Shown: positions 32,258 to 38,145 of the stretch, piece by piece
Numbering within the stretch: the stretch's first letter is position 1
Layout of the letters: every line of letters starts with the position of its first letter
IMG/VR virus record: IMGVR_UViG_3300009181_003202
Span: 1 to 38,145 of that record
Source of the DNA: a virus
Length of the DNA stretch: 38,145 nucleotides
Direction: 5' to 3' (one strand)
Program-made: the position numbers and the translations under genes
Notes under the pieces: model-generated
Seen by the model: only the letters and a program-made list of their open reading frames with translations
The model's database searches: none
What the model was told of the DNA's origin: nothing

Positions 32258-33232
32258 ATGTCAAAACCCCGTAAAATCAGATGGCTTATTGCACATCAGC
32301 CACAAGAGTTATTTGTGCGTACCGCTCGAGCATTCAGCGAAGAACTCAATAAAACTTGTGCCGGTGAACTAGAAGTTGAAATTTTAACCTATCCAGAATA
32401 TCGCGAAAAATATCGTTCTATTCCCAACCTAGAAATCCTTGATCAAGCCGATGTTGACATTGACGCCGCTATCAAGAGTTTTTGGCAAGCACTGTTCGAT
32501 AGTGAAATAGAAATGAGCCAAATCCAAGTTGGACAAGTTGGAGAATTATACTCTGATTTCCATGCTCTGGACATGCCATTTATATTTGACAATCACGATC
32601 ATGTGAGCGAAACATTAGAAGGCCCAATAGGTCAAGAACTGTGCTACAACCTGGGACAGAAGTCAGGTGTGACTGGATTGGCATTTACCTATTCCGGCGG
32701 CTATCGTGTGATTGGCAGTGACGAACCTATCCTAACTTTGGATGAGTTGAAAAACAAACGCATTGTTGTTCAAAACCCAATCACACTAGGCACCACTATT
32801 GAAAGCATGGGCGGAAAAGCAATTCCGATAAAACCATGCCTTTGGAACAAATACGACTTGATAGGCAAAGGTGAAGCCGATGCTGTGGAAACGACCTATC
32901 TACGATTCAACGGCAAACATGTGCTCAAAACCAATCATTCCATGTTCATGACCACTATTGTGGTCAGCAACAAGTTTTGGGATTCATTGACTGACCAACA
33001 ACAGCAAGCATTTAGTCAGGCTGCACTGGTGGCATCACGCAAAGAGCGTGAATGGAGCATTCAAGATGGTGAAACATTCGAAGCCAATGCCGTTAAGAAT
33101 GGTATTACCATTACTGAAATCTCTAAGCAAGACACTGAGGCATTAAAGCACAAGTCTCAAATGACTTATGTCAAAACCAAATATTTCTTCACACCTGATT
33201 TAGTAAAACGCATTAGACAAACTCGACACTAA
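32258..33232 (+). CDS. TRAP-type solute-binding protein (DctP family) without signal peptide
   Basis: 324 residues, the size of a mature DctP-type periplasmic binding protein. Family landmarks: an initial strand (IRWLIAHQPQELFVRTARAFSEEL), a helix before QVGELYSDFHALDMPFIFDNHDHV, GVTGLAFTYSGGYRVIGSDEPI, LDELKNKRIVVQNPITLGTTIESMGGKAIPI (the carboxylate-binding Arg region) and KTNHSMFMTTIVVSNKFWDSL. Normal DctP proteins have an N-terminal signal; here the frame starts directly at strand one with MSKPRKIRW, so it should stay in the cytoplasm or enter virions. No TRAP membrane subunits are nearby. A late promoter and strong RBS (TAGGAGA) precede it and a terminator follows. Confidence 0.8.
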   Translation: MSKPRKIRWLIAHQPQELFVRTARAFSEELNKTCAGELEVEILTYPEYREKYRSIPNLEILDQADVDIDAAIKSFWQALFDSEIEMSQIQVGQVGELYSDFHALDMPFIFDNHDHVSETLEGPIGQELCYNLGQKSGVTGLAFTYSGGYRVIGSDEPILTLDELKNKRIVVQNPITLGTTIESMGGKAIPIKPCLWNKYDLIGKGEADAVETTYLRFNGKHVLKTNHSMFMTTIVVSNKFWDSLTDQQQQAFSQAALVASRKEREWSIQDGETFEANAVKNGITITEISKQDTEALKHKSQMTYVKTKYFFTPDLVKRIRQTRH

Positions 33233-33234
33233 AA

Positions 33235-33254
33235 AAAGCGGCTTCGGCCGCTTT
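33235..33254 (+). terminator. Intrinsic terminator after the DctP-like gene
   Basis: AAAGCGGC-TTCG-GCCGCTTT: an 8-bp perfect stem with a UUCG tetraloop, followed by CTTAT. The T-run is short but stem and loop are very stable. A late promoter follows 2 bases later. Confidence 0.85.
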
Positions 33255-33256
33255 CT

Positions 33257-33264
33257 TATAAATA
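33257..33264 (+). promoter_or_regulatory. Late promoter TATAAATA upstream of the first Bug gene
   Basis: An exact TATAAATA right after the terminator. It would give a 5' leader of about 140 nt before the Bug-type gene at 33414. The leader (33265-33413) holds no gene that I can support. Confidence 0.65.
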
Positions 33265-33366
33265 TTTCTGTAACGCCAGCAACAGGCTGACGTCGGTATT
33301 TCCAGTGACGCCTGGGGTAGTAACCCTTTTACTGACATAACTATGCTCAGAACGCCGCACCGTATG

Positions 33367-33408
33367 TAGACCTCCTACTAGCAATTGTGTATAATAGACT
33401 TTTAGGAG
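33367..33408 (+). promoter_or_regulatory. Sigma-70 promoter and weak RBS-masking repeat of the first Bug gene
   Basis: TAGACC (33367-33372), a 17-bp spacer and TATAAT (33390-33395). CTCCTA (33372-33377) complements TAGGAG (33403-33408), the RBS, with the -10 in a 25-nt loop. Only 6 bp, so the hairpin is less certain than the others. Confidence 0.5.
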
Positions 33409-33413
33409 AAACC

Positions 33414-34298
33414 ATGATCAAAAAATTCACACAATTCATTTTTGCTTTGGCATTTTCGGCCACAGTATTTGCCGGAGACCCAATCACTATTGTTGTTCCA
33501 ACACCGCCAGGTGGTGCAATTGATATCACTGCACGTAGTTTATCAAAGGCATTGATGAACAAGGGACATGACAACGTGGTGGTATATCACCCCGGTGCCA
33601 ACGGAGACATTGCTCTGAACATTGCTGTGGAAAAACGAGACAATATTATATTTGTTGCAAGTTCTGCAAACTTTGTATTTTCCAATGTGTTGCTCAATAG
33701 AGAAAACATCTATGCCACAAAAACACAACTGCTAGGACCATCTGTTACCAACCCAATGGTTTTTATCACTCCCGAATCTGGTGAAGTCAAAACGTTCCGA
33801 GAACTGATTGAATCAGCAAAGAAAAAAGAAACTGTGTGTGGTGTCAGCAACAGCCACGGTGAAATCGAACTCAAACAAATCAACTCCACCTACGGCACTA
33901 AATTTGTACCAGTGCCCTACAAAGGAACAGGCCAGATGATTCCGGACATTGTGGGTGGTCATACTCCCTGTGGCTACGATCAGATTGCGGCGTACACTGG
34001 ATTAGAAGGCAAAGTAAAATTCCTTGCATCCAGCAAGGCTGTGCGTAGTGACATTCCTGCCATGAGTACTGTGTTGCCAAAATATCAATTTGAGACTTGG
34101 TATGCCACAGCAATTCCCAACAACAGCAATTTGTTGAAGAATGCAGAATTGATCAGCATTATCAAAACATGGAACCAGGATGCAGAACTGACCAAACCTC
34201 TTACAGAAAGAAGTTTTGTAGTGGTCAAAGCAGATGCTGACTTGAATGCCAGGGCCGTCAAAGAAACTGAATACTACAGAGATCAACTTAAAAAATAA
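33414..34298 (+). CDS. Exported Bug/TctC-family solute-binding protein (first copy)
   Basis: 294 residues from ATG 33414 after AGGAGAAACC. The N-terminus is a clear Sec signal (MIKKFTQFIFALAFSATVFA, cleavage before GDP). The mature protein starts ITIVVPTPPGGAIDITARSLSKAL, the Bug-family PPGGxxD-AR element, followed by YHPGANGDIALNIA (the NxPGAxG loop) and VPYKGTGQMIPDIVGGH, matching the YxGxxxxxxDLxxG motif of the binding site. Such proteins bind carboxylates for tripartite tricarboxylate transporters and are abundant in Burkholderiales. No TctA/TctB is here, so it would have to work with host permeases or serve another purpose. Confidence 0.85.
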   Translation: MIKKFTQFIFALAFSATVFAGDPITIVVPTPPGGAIDITARSLSKALMNKGHDNVVVYHPGANGDIALNIAVEKRDNIIFVASSANFVFSNVLLNRENIYATKTQLLGPSVTNPMVFITPESGEVKTFRELIESAKKKETVCGVSNSHGEIELKQINSTYGTKFVPVPYKGTGQMIPDIVGGHTPCGYDQIAAYTGLEGKVKFLASSKAVRSDIPAMSTVLPKYQFETWYATAIPNNSNLLKNAELISIIKTWNQDAELTKPLTERSFVVVKADADLNARAVKETEYYRDQLKK

Positions 34299-34299
34299 C

Positions 34300-35415
34300 A
34301 TGGTATCATATCAAGTAAACGGGCAACATTACAACAATGTGTTTCTAGCCCTGCGAGATTGCTGGAAAAACAATCACGAACTTAAATTTTACTGTTATGA
34401 CTATGAGTTTGATCAATTTGATTGGACTCTGGAACCCGAAGCATCGCTAGACTTCTTGATGACGCAACATGCTCTTGCCTTGCGTGAGAAATATGAGCGA
34501 CTGATTCTGTTATGGAGTGGCGGCACTGACAGTCATACTATCTACAACATTTTTAAACGTAACAATATTCACATTGACGAACTGATCATCAAGGCCGGAG
34601 AAGATTCAGAAATGTTTCCCGAGCGCAATGTATACTGGATCCAAAATAATCACTGGGATCCAACCACAATCATCACACGCTACGATGATCACGACACTGA
34701 CCTGCGACTGATTGATTTGCCCGACGAAGACTGGGTATGGAAGAACAAAGGCGACCTACTCAAATACGGCAACACAAGTTCTGCAGATGCTGTGAAATTT
34801 CTGTGCGAAAAAAATCACGCCGGGCACACATGGAAAGCCATAGGTGGCTACGAAAAACCCAGACTGATCTATCGTGACGGTGCTTGGTATCATAGACAAC
34901 TCAGCATGGTGCTACAACCTACAATGGGCCATGATTATATTGAACATTTTTTCTTTGAGCCATTGATTGCAATCAAACAAGCACACATGGTCAAACGTGC
35001 GGTTAAAAACATCATTAAACAAACTGCACAACCGTTGTACAGTAATGACTGGGCTGAGTCCAAATGGGACAAAGATCCTGCAGGATACCGTGCCTGGGCC
35101 ACTGCTTGCGGAAGACACGACGAAGTTTATATCGGAGTCAGCCACACACAAAAAATTGGCAACGAATCTTTTGATCAACTGCAACTACAGGTACACGGTG
35201 ACTGGCGCAATGTACACAGTTCTGATCGACATCTGCTTCATGACTTGTCCGACAACAATCCGGCAGCGGTAAACTATCTCAAAGGATTTCATAATTTGAC
35301 CAGTGAGTTTGGATTTACCAATTGGTTACGGGACAACGGCTGGTTTAGATCTGGCGACATGCGTTTTAGCAGTTTGAAATTTACATGGTCAAAGGAGTAC
35401 TGTATCGGTCCATGA
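34300..35415 (+). CDS. PP-loop ATP pyrophosphatase-type protein
   Basis: 371 residues from ATG 34300, 1 base after the Bug stop. RLILLWSGGTDSHTIYNIFKRN (SGGTDS about 73-78) is the PP-loop motif of enzymes that adenylate a carboxylate or carbonyl (asparagine synthetase, GuaA, QueC, TilS). The rest is not typical for any of them: no QueC-type C-terminal zinc cysteines, and a long C-terminal half with MGHDYIEHFFFEPL and FDQLQLQVHGDW. It may be an amide- or thio-forming enzyme. As it is not QueC-like, it probably does not complete preQ0 synthesis, though this cannot be excluded. Confidence 0.65.
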   Translation: MVSYQVNGQHYNNVFLALRDCWKNNHELKFYCYDYEFDQFDWTLEPEASLDFLMTQHALALREKYERLILLWSGGTDSHTIYNIFKRNNIHIDELIIKAGEDSEMFPERNVYWIQNNHWDPTTIITRYDDHDTDLRLIDLPDEDWVWKNKGDLLKYGNTSSADAVKFLCEKNHAGHTWKAIGGYEKPRLIYRDGAWYHRQLSMVLQPTMGHDYIEHFFFEPLIAIKQAHMVKRAVKNIIKQTAQPLYSNDWAESKWDKDPAGYRAWATACGRHDEVYIGVSHTQKIGNESFDQLQLQVHGDWRNVHSSDRHLLHDLSDNNPAAVNYLKGFHNLTSEFGFTNWLRDNGWFRSGDMRFSSLKFTWSKEYCIGP

Positions 35416-35424
35416 CCAGTGGAT

Positions 35425-35459
35425 TTTTAACTACTGGGCTATAAATACAGTAGTTAGGA
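35425..35459 (+). promoter_or_regulatory. Hairpin masking an RBS with late promoter TATAAATA in its loop
   Basis: TAACTACTG (35428-35436) pairs perfectly with CAGTAGTTA (35448-35456), extendable by two T-G wobbles and a T-A pair to 35425/35459. The 11-nt loop contains TATAAATA (35440-35447). AGGA (35456-35459), the RBS of the small gene at 35467, is in the extended 3' arm. Confidence 0.75.
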
Positions 35460-35466
35460 TTTTGCC

Positions 35467-35646
35467 ATGAGCCGGACTCTGATCTGGGTGTTGAGTTTTA
35501 GTGTCTTAGGACCGGTGCCTGAGTATGGCGAACAGGCCAAGTTCAAAACTCAGGCAGAATGCGAGCAAGCCCGAGTTCAAAAACGTGAAGAATTCCGGGC
35601 ACAAAACAAACAGATTGTGGCCGCATGTCATGTGAGTACCAAATAG
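35467..35646 (+). CDS. Small secreted-type protein with Cys pair (59 residues)
   Basis: ATG at 35467 after TTAGGATTTTGCC. The protein begins with a hydrophobic segment (MSRTLIWVLSFSVLGPVP), possibly a signal or anchor, and continues as a charged helix with two cysteines (AECEQARVQKREEFRAQNKQ, then VAACHV). The layout matches the small protein at 27754, suggesting a family. The enclosing hairpin with an internal late promoter indicates late-only translation. The function is unknown; a periplasmic role in late infection is a guess. Confidence 0.6.
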   Translation: MSRTLIWVLSFSVLGPVPEYGEQAKFKTQAECEQARVQKREEFRAQNKQIVAACHVSTK

Positions 35647-35647
35647 G

Positions 35648-35676
35648 TTGACAAACAACCTGTATAAATATATACT
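35648..35676 (+). promoter_or_regulatory. Dual sigma-70 and late promoter of the tmRNA
   Basis: TTGACA (35648-35653), a 17-bp spacer and TATACT (35671-35676). TATAAATA (35663-35670) lies immediately before the -10. So both host-type and phage late polymerase could transcribe it, starting near 35683 or slightly upstream. A short repeat AGGTTG/CAACCT (35645-35661) surrounds the -35. Confidence 0.75.
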
Positions 35677-35682
35677 GTAAGT

Positions 35683-35945
35683 TATTGCTGTATGAAGCCG
35701 ATAAAAATGGATTCAAGACCCGGGGGCAGTGCCCGGCATCTCCACCTAAGTGTATGAGGTATATTTAGGTGGGGATGACACAGGATCGATTGGGTCAGGA
35801 GTATTGAAGTGGACAGCACGACAGCGATAGTCGTAAAAACTAAACAAAAGTAACCGCTAACGACTCACAGTTCGCATTGGCCGCTTGATTGTAGCCTAGG
35901 GTTTTGATAGGTTTTCCTCGTAACAGAATAAACCTATCTCCTATT
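35683..35945 (+). ncRNA. ssrA: Two-piece (permuted) tmRNA, tag ANDSQFALAA
   Basis: The acceptor piece comes first: T-arm CCGGG-GGCAGTG-CCCGG (35720-35736) then CATCTCC-A-CC (35737-35746). An intervening loop follows, then the coding piece starting GGGGATG (35771-35777), which closes the acceptor stem. The precursor stem is 13 bp (35737-35749/35765-35777, one G-U). GGGGATGACACAGGATCGAT resembles the tmRNA 5' consensus. The tag frame, GCT (35856-35858) to TGA (35886-35888), reads ANDSQFALAA, close to beta-proteobacterial tags. GACCC (35717-35721) can pair with GGGTC (35792-35796) as part of helix P2. A 9-bp hairpin (35906-35938) follows. Ends are approximate. CCA is only partly encoded. Confidence 0.85.
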
Positions 35946-35956
35946 TTCAACTTCTC

Positions 35957-36655
35957 ATGGCAACGCATTACAAATACCTAGGTAATATCCGCAATATTCC
36001 TCCACATTCGGAGTGGAACGAATTTTTAAGTCACGGTCAAACTATTGCACAAAGTATTCCCAGTTTACAGGAAGCAAAACACATCAGCCGTCTGGCAGTG
36101 GCAGATCAGTTGACTCGAGAACTAGGGTACAAAGACACTGATATTGGTACTATTGTGGGTGAGTCAGCAGATCCCAAAGACTTTGATAGATGGTTGGTCA
36201 CCGATACTGCCGTGATAGAACGTATCGGTGATTTGATCGGCTATCGCAAGCCCAGTGGTCGAGTACAAACACTTGTACCAGGTGCGTTGCAACCATTGCA
36301 TATAGATGAACTGGGATACGGTTACATTGCTCCTGAAGAATCTAGTATACACAAGATTCAATTCAGTGAGGAGGAACTTGCGGCTTTTCAAAATGATAGA
36401 CGCACTGCCAGTCGTGTGTTAATATTGCTCACTGACTGGCGCTGGGGACAAGGTATTATTTTTGGAGACGAAATTTACACTCACTGGCGGACCGGAGATG
36501 TTGTGCATTGGGATTGGCCCACAGGTGCTCACAGCACTTTCAACGCTGGATACTGGCACAGGGCTCTGTTGCGATTGAGTGGTTTAGTCACAGATCGGTT
36601 CAAAGAACTGGCTGAATCCAGCGTACCTTTTGAATTGGATTACAATCAATTATGA
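35957..36655 (+). CDS. 2-oxoglutarate/Fe(II)-dependent oxygenase-like protein
   Basis: 232 residues with a double-stranded beta-helix pattern: LVPGALQPLHIDELGYGY gives the HxD pair (about 115/117); SRVLILLTDWRWGQGIIFGDEIYTHWRTGDVVHWDWPTGAHSTFNAGYWHRALLRLSG gives the strands, distal His (in WHRALLRLSG) and nearby Arg for 2-oxoglutarate. Phages often carry such hydroxylases. The substrate could be a protein, nucleic acid or small molecule; nothing here decides. No RBS is evident. It follows the tmRNA hairpin and overlaps the second Bug gene by ATGA. Confidence 0.75.
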   Translation: MATHYKYLGNIRNIPPHSEWNEFLSHGQTIAQSIPSLQEAKHISRLAVADQLTRELGYKDTDIGTIVGESADPKDFDRWLVTDTAVIERIGDLIGYRKPSGRVQTLVPGALQPLHIDELGYGYIAPEESSIHKIQFSEEELAAFQNDRRTASRVLILLTDWRWGQGIIFGDEIYTHWRTGDVVHWDWPTGAHSTFNAGYWHRALLRLSGLVTDRFKELAESSVPFELDYNQL

Positions 36656-37545
36656 AAAAACTTTTACTCTCATTATTACTTGTGGCTTCTGCTCATGCGG
36701 CAGAACCATTGAAAATTATTGTTACCTATGCGGCCGGGGGCAACACTGACCTTGCGGCACGTGTGTATGCCAAGGAATTGGCACGCCAGGGCGTTGAGGC
36801 TATAGTAGTCAACAAACCTGGCGCCGAAGGCCTAGTTGGCATGCAGGAGTTGATGGCTGCCAAGCCCGACGGCAACACTGTGATGTATACCGGTAGCAGT
36901 GCAGTGGTTTACAATTCTGCCAGTAACCCCGCGGCCCACGAAATCATGACAAAGATTGTGCCACTCATGCGTGGTGCCACAAACGGCCAGATGCTAGTCA
37001 GTCGCAAAGACTCCGACATCCGCACAGTCGAGCAACTGAAGTCTGCATTGAAAACACGCACTGTGGCTGTGGGCAACAATGGCGCTATTACCAGAATTGC
37101 ACTTGAAGAATTGCTGGGCAACAATCCCAATCTCATCATGGTGAACTACAACGGTGACAATGCGGCCATGTTGGCATTGATGAACAAGAGTATCGAAGTT
37201 ACCACTGTTACTTTCTTGTTGGAGGATCGAGTTGCCACTGGAGAACTAAACGGCCTGGCAGTGCTAACCCCAAAGGGACGTAATGGTATAAAAAGTCTTG
37301 TGGAACTTGGGTACAATATCAGCCAAGAAGGCTGGACTGGGTTCTGGGCGCCACCGGGAACCCCCAAAGACACACGTGATCGCTTGTACAACATGCTAGA
37401 AAGTGCTAGAGCCAACGAAGAAGTGCAAAAACAAATTCTCACTGTGGTACATGCTGGAGTTCCCCGAAAACAAACACCCGATGAGTTTGCACGTGATATT
37501 GAGCGTGAGTATCAACAGGTAGTAAAACTATTGACTAAGAAATGA
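36652..37545 (+). CDS. Exported Bug/TctC-family solute-binding protein (second copy)
   Basis: 297 residues with a textbook signal peptide (MKKLLLSLLLVASAHA, cleavage before AEP). The mature part, IIVTYAAGGNTDLAARVYAKELARQG, is the family GGxxDxxAR start; VVNKPGAEGLVGMQELMAAKPDGNTVMY is the NKPGAxGxxGxxxxxxAxPDGxT hallmark; and LGYNISQEGWTGFWAPPGTPKDTRDRL the conserved PxGTP region near the C-terminus. It is closer to the family consensus than the 33414 copy, so the two are divergent rather than a recent duplication. Coupled to the 2OG oxygenase by ATGA, which hints at a linked small-molecule role. Confidence 0.88.
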   Translation: MKKLLLSLLLVASAHAAEPLKIIVTYAAGGNTDLAARVYAKELARQGVEAIVVNKPGAEGLVGMQELMAAKPDGNTVMYTGSSAVVYNSASNPAAHEIMTKIVPLMRGATNGQMLVSRKDSDIRTVEQLKSALKTRTVAVGNNGAITRIALEELLGNNPNLIMVNYNGDNAAMLALMNKSIEVTTVTFLLEDRVATGELNGLAVLTPKGRNGIKSLVELGYNISQEGWTGFWAPPGTPKDTRDRLYNMLESARANEEVQKQILTVVHAGVPRKQTPDEFARDIEREYQQVVKLLTKK

Positions 37546-37571
37546 GCAAAGTAACACAGTTTGTGTAAACC

Positions 37572-37608
37572 CTTTGACGGGCTACGGCGTTGTATATGTA
37601 TGTCAAGG
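37572..37608 (+). promoter_or_regulatory. Possible hairpin with -35 element masking the RBS at 37616
   Basis: CTTTGAC (37572-37578) can pair with GTCAAGG (37602-37608) including one T-G pair. The 5' arm contains TTGAC of a TTGACG -35-like element (37574-37579) and the 3' arm overlaps the AAGGAG RBS. The -10 is not clear (TATATG or TATGTA), so the promoter is uncertain. Confidence 0.35.
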
Positions 37609-37615
37609 AGACATT

Positions 37616-37780
37616 ATGCAACATGCTATCAAATGTGACAGTTGGGATAAACCAGGCAAAAATGAGGTTGTAAGATTCATGCCCACCATGTGGATCAGAA
37701 TCAAAGACTGCCCAGACTGTGATCGCAAACGAATTACGGCTTGTCGAGATCCTGCTTGCAACCGAGCCAAAAAGCCTTGA
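37616..37780 (+). CDS. Small Cys-rich (zinc-ribbon-like) protein
   Basis: 54 residues from ATG 37616 after CAAGGAGACATT. Five cysteines: one at KCDSW and four in DCPDCDRKRITACRDPAC, the latter a CxxC-x8-CxxxxC pattern suited to zinc binding. It is basic at the C-terminus and may bind nucleic acid or protein. No family recognised. Its TGA lies inside the -35 of the next promoter. Confidence 0.6.
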   Translation: MQHAIKCDSWDKPGKNEVVRFMPTMWIRIKDCPDCDRKRITACRDPACNRAKKP

Positions 37781-37805
37781 CTTTTATTCACTTGTCATAT
37801 ATAAT
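37777..37805 (+). promoter_or_regulatory. Sigma-70 promoter of a short transcript
   Basis: TTGACT (37777-37782), a 17-bp spacer and TATAAT (37800-37805), a near-consensus promoter. Expected start near 37812, which is the A of an ATG. Confidence 0.8.
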
Positions 37806-37811
37806 ACACTT

Positions 37812-37889
37812 ATGAAACAAACAACTGCAATCATCACAACCCTTCGCTCAGAACATGAGTGGGATTGCCATTGGGGGCTTTGTCTGTAA
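37812..37889 (+). CDS. Possible leaderless 25-residue peptide in a short terminated transcript
   Basis: The ATG is 6 bases after the -10 box, so an RNA would begin at the start codon without an RBS. The peptide (MKQTTAIITTLRSEHEWDCHWGLCL) has two Trp and two Cys near its end. The RNA would run about 125 nt to the terminator at 37912. It could equally be a small non-coding RNA in which the frame is accidental. Confidence 0.35.
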   Translation: MKQTTAIITTLRSEHEWDCHWGLCL

Positions 37890-37911
37890 TACAAAAGTAC
37901 TACTAACAAAG

Positions 37912-37940
37912 ACCCTCCGCTTCGGAGGGTTTTCTTTTTT
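37912..37940 (+). terminator. Strong intrinsic terminator
   Basis: ACCCTCCG (37912-37919) and CGGAGGGT (37923-37930) form an 8-bp stem with a 3-nt loop, followed by TTTCTTTTTT. This is the strongest terminator in the window. Confidence 0.93.
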
Positions 37941-37944
37941 GTGC

Positions 37945-37973
37945 TAGACCATAAATTGAAACTCTGCTACAAT
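37945..37973 (+). promoter_or_regulatory. Weak sigma-70-like promoter near the window end
   Basis: TAGACC (37945-37950, the same -35 as at 33367), a 17-bp spacer and TACAAT (37968-37973). Downstream (37980-38145) I find no gene I can support: only a 43-codon frame without ATG and short hairpins such as GACACC-GGCG-GGTGTC. It may lead to a gene beyond the window. Confidence 0.45.
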
Positions 37974-38145
37974 AGAACTTAACAAAGCAACAAAGTCGAT
38001 CGAGACTACTTGCAACAGATCATTAAAATATACAAAGAGGTTACCAGACCCGTTAGAGGCATTGGTAGAAGTGAATTGACACCGGCGGGTGTCCACTTGC
38101 TATCAGTCATGAAGTCGGCTCTCTACTGTAAAAAGTAGATCCAGA

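Noticed and set aside
34300-35415. Assignment of the PP-loop gene as queC
   Set aside because: QueC needs a C-terminal zinc-binding cysteine cluster and has about 220-230 residues. This protein has 371 and no such cluster.
38010-38137. 43-codon frame near the window end
   Set aside because: No ATG or GTG start with an RBS, only TTG, and no recognisable protein features.
38079-38145. Possible tRNA-Tyr at the window end (CTGTAAA resembling an anticodon loop)
   Set aside because: The flanking stems do not pair (CTCTA against AAGTA), no D-arm or acceptor can be drawn, and the rest is outside the window.
1-38145. CRISPR arrays, insertion sequences, integrase or attachment sites
   Set aside because: No regularly spaced repeats, transposase or integrase motifs were seen in the proteins or intergenic regions. 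The content fits a lytic T4-like phage.

Overview
The window is part of a T4-like (myovirus-type) phage genome. All genes I can support lie on the + strand, mostly overlapping by ATGA or TGATG. It carries T4-type replication and late-transcription genes: a B-family DNA polymerase (gene 43 type), sliding clamp (gene 45 type), DsbA-like late-transcription factor and RNase H/5' exonuclease. It also has NATAAATA late promoters and consensus sigma-70 promoters. The host is probably a beta-proteobacterium. The grounds are a two-piece (permuted) tmRNA with the tag ANDSQFALAA, and two exported Bug/TctC-type solute-binding proteins, a family very expanded in Burkholderiales. A freshwater Burkholderiales host is an inference only.

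Layout. 1-7.6 kb: the end of a LysM-bearing structural protein, then dsbA, gene 43, a methyltransferase-like gene and gene 45. 7.6-10.3 kb: a DpdA-type DNA guanine transglycosylase with two co-transcribed partners. 10.3-24 kb: a long nucleotide-sugar and glycan cluster (two glycosyltransferases, GalE-like and other SDR epimerases, a half-length DegT aminotransferase, a sugar C-methyltransferase, a cupin isomerase, a short UDP-sugar dehydrogenase, a TagD-like cytidylyltransferase and an SGNH-like hydrolase). Interleaved with it are the 7-deazaguanine genes folE, queD and queE. 24-28.5 kb: RNase H, a MazG-like pyrophosphatase and many small phage genes, including a GIY-YIG gene between two copies of a promoter. 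28.5-32.2 kb: a second radical-SAM protein, a PD-(D/E)XK homing-type nuclease and two tRNAs. 32.2-37.8 kb: a late-promoter region with three solute-binding proteins (one TRAP DctP-type without signal peptide, two Bug-type with signal peptides), a PP-loop protein, a 2OG-Fe(II) oxygenase, a small secreted-type protein and the tmRNA.

How it fits together. FolE, QueD and QueE should make 7-carboxy-7-deazaguanine, and DpdA would insert it or a derivative into phage DNA as anti-restriction protection. No QueC is visible here, so the final base may not be preQ0-derived. The sugar cluster could decorate virions or DNA.

The most striking non-coding pattern is recurrent: an inverted repeat whose 3' arm covers a ribosome-binding site or start codon and whose loop or 5' arm carries a promoter. 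It is clear before dsbA, queD, the 98-aa gene at 25987, the nuclease at 30980 and the small gene at 35467, and weaker elsewhere. Read-through RNA would fold and be silent, while RNA started at the internal promoter would lack the 5' arm and be translated. This is the logic known for T4 genes e, soc, 49 and I-TevI, apparently used here as a general device with both late and sigma-70 promoters.
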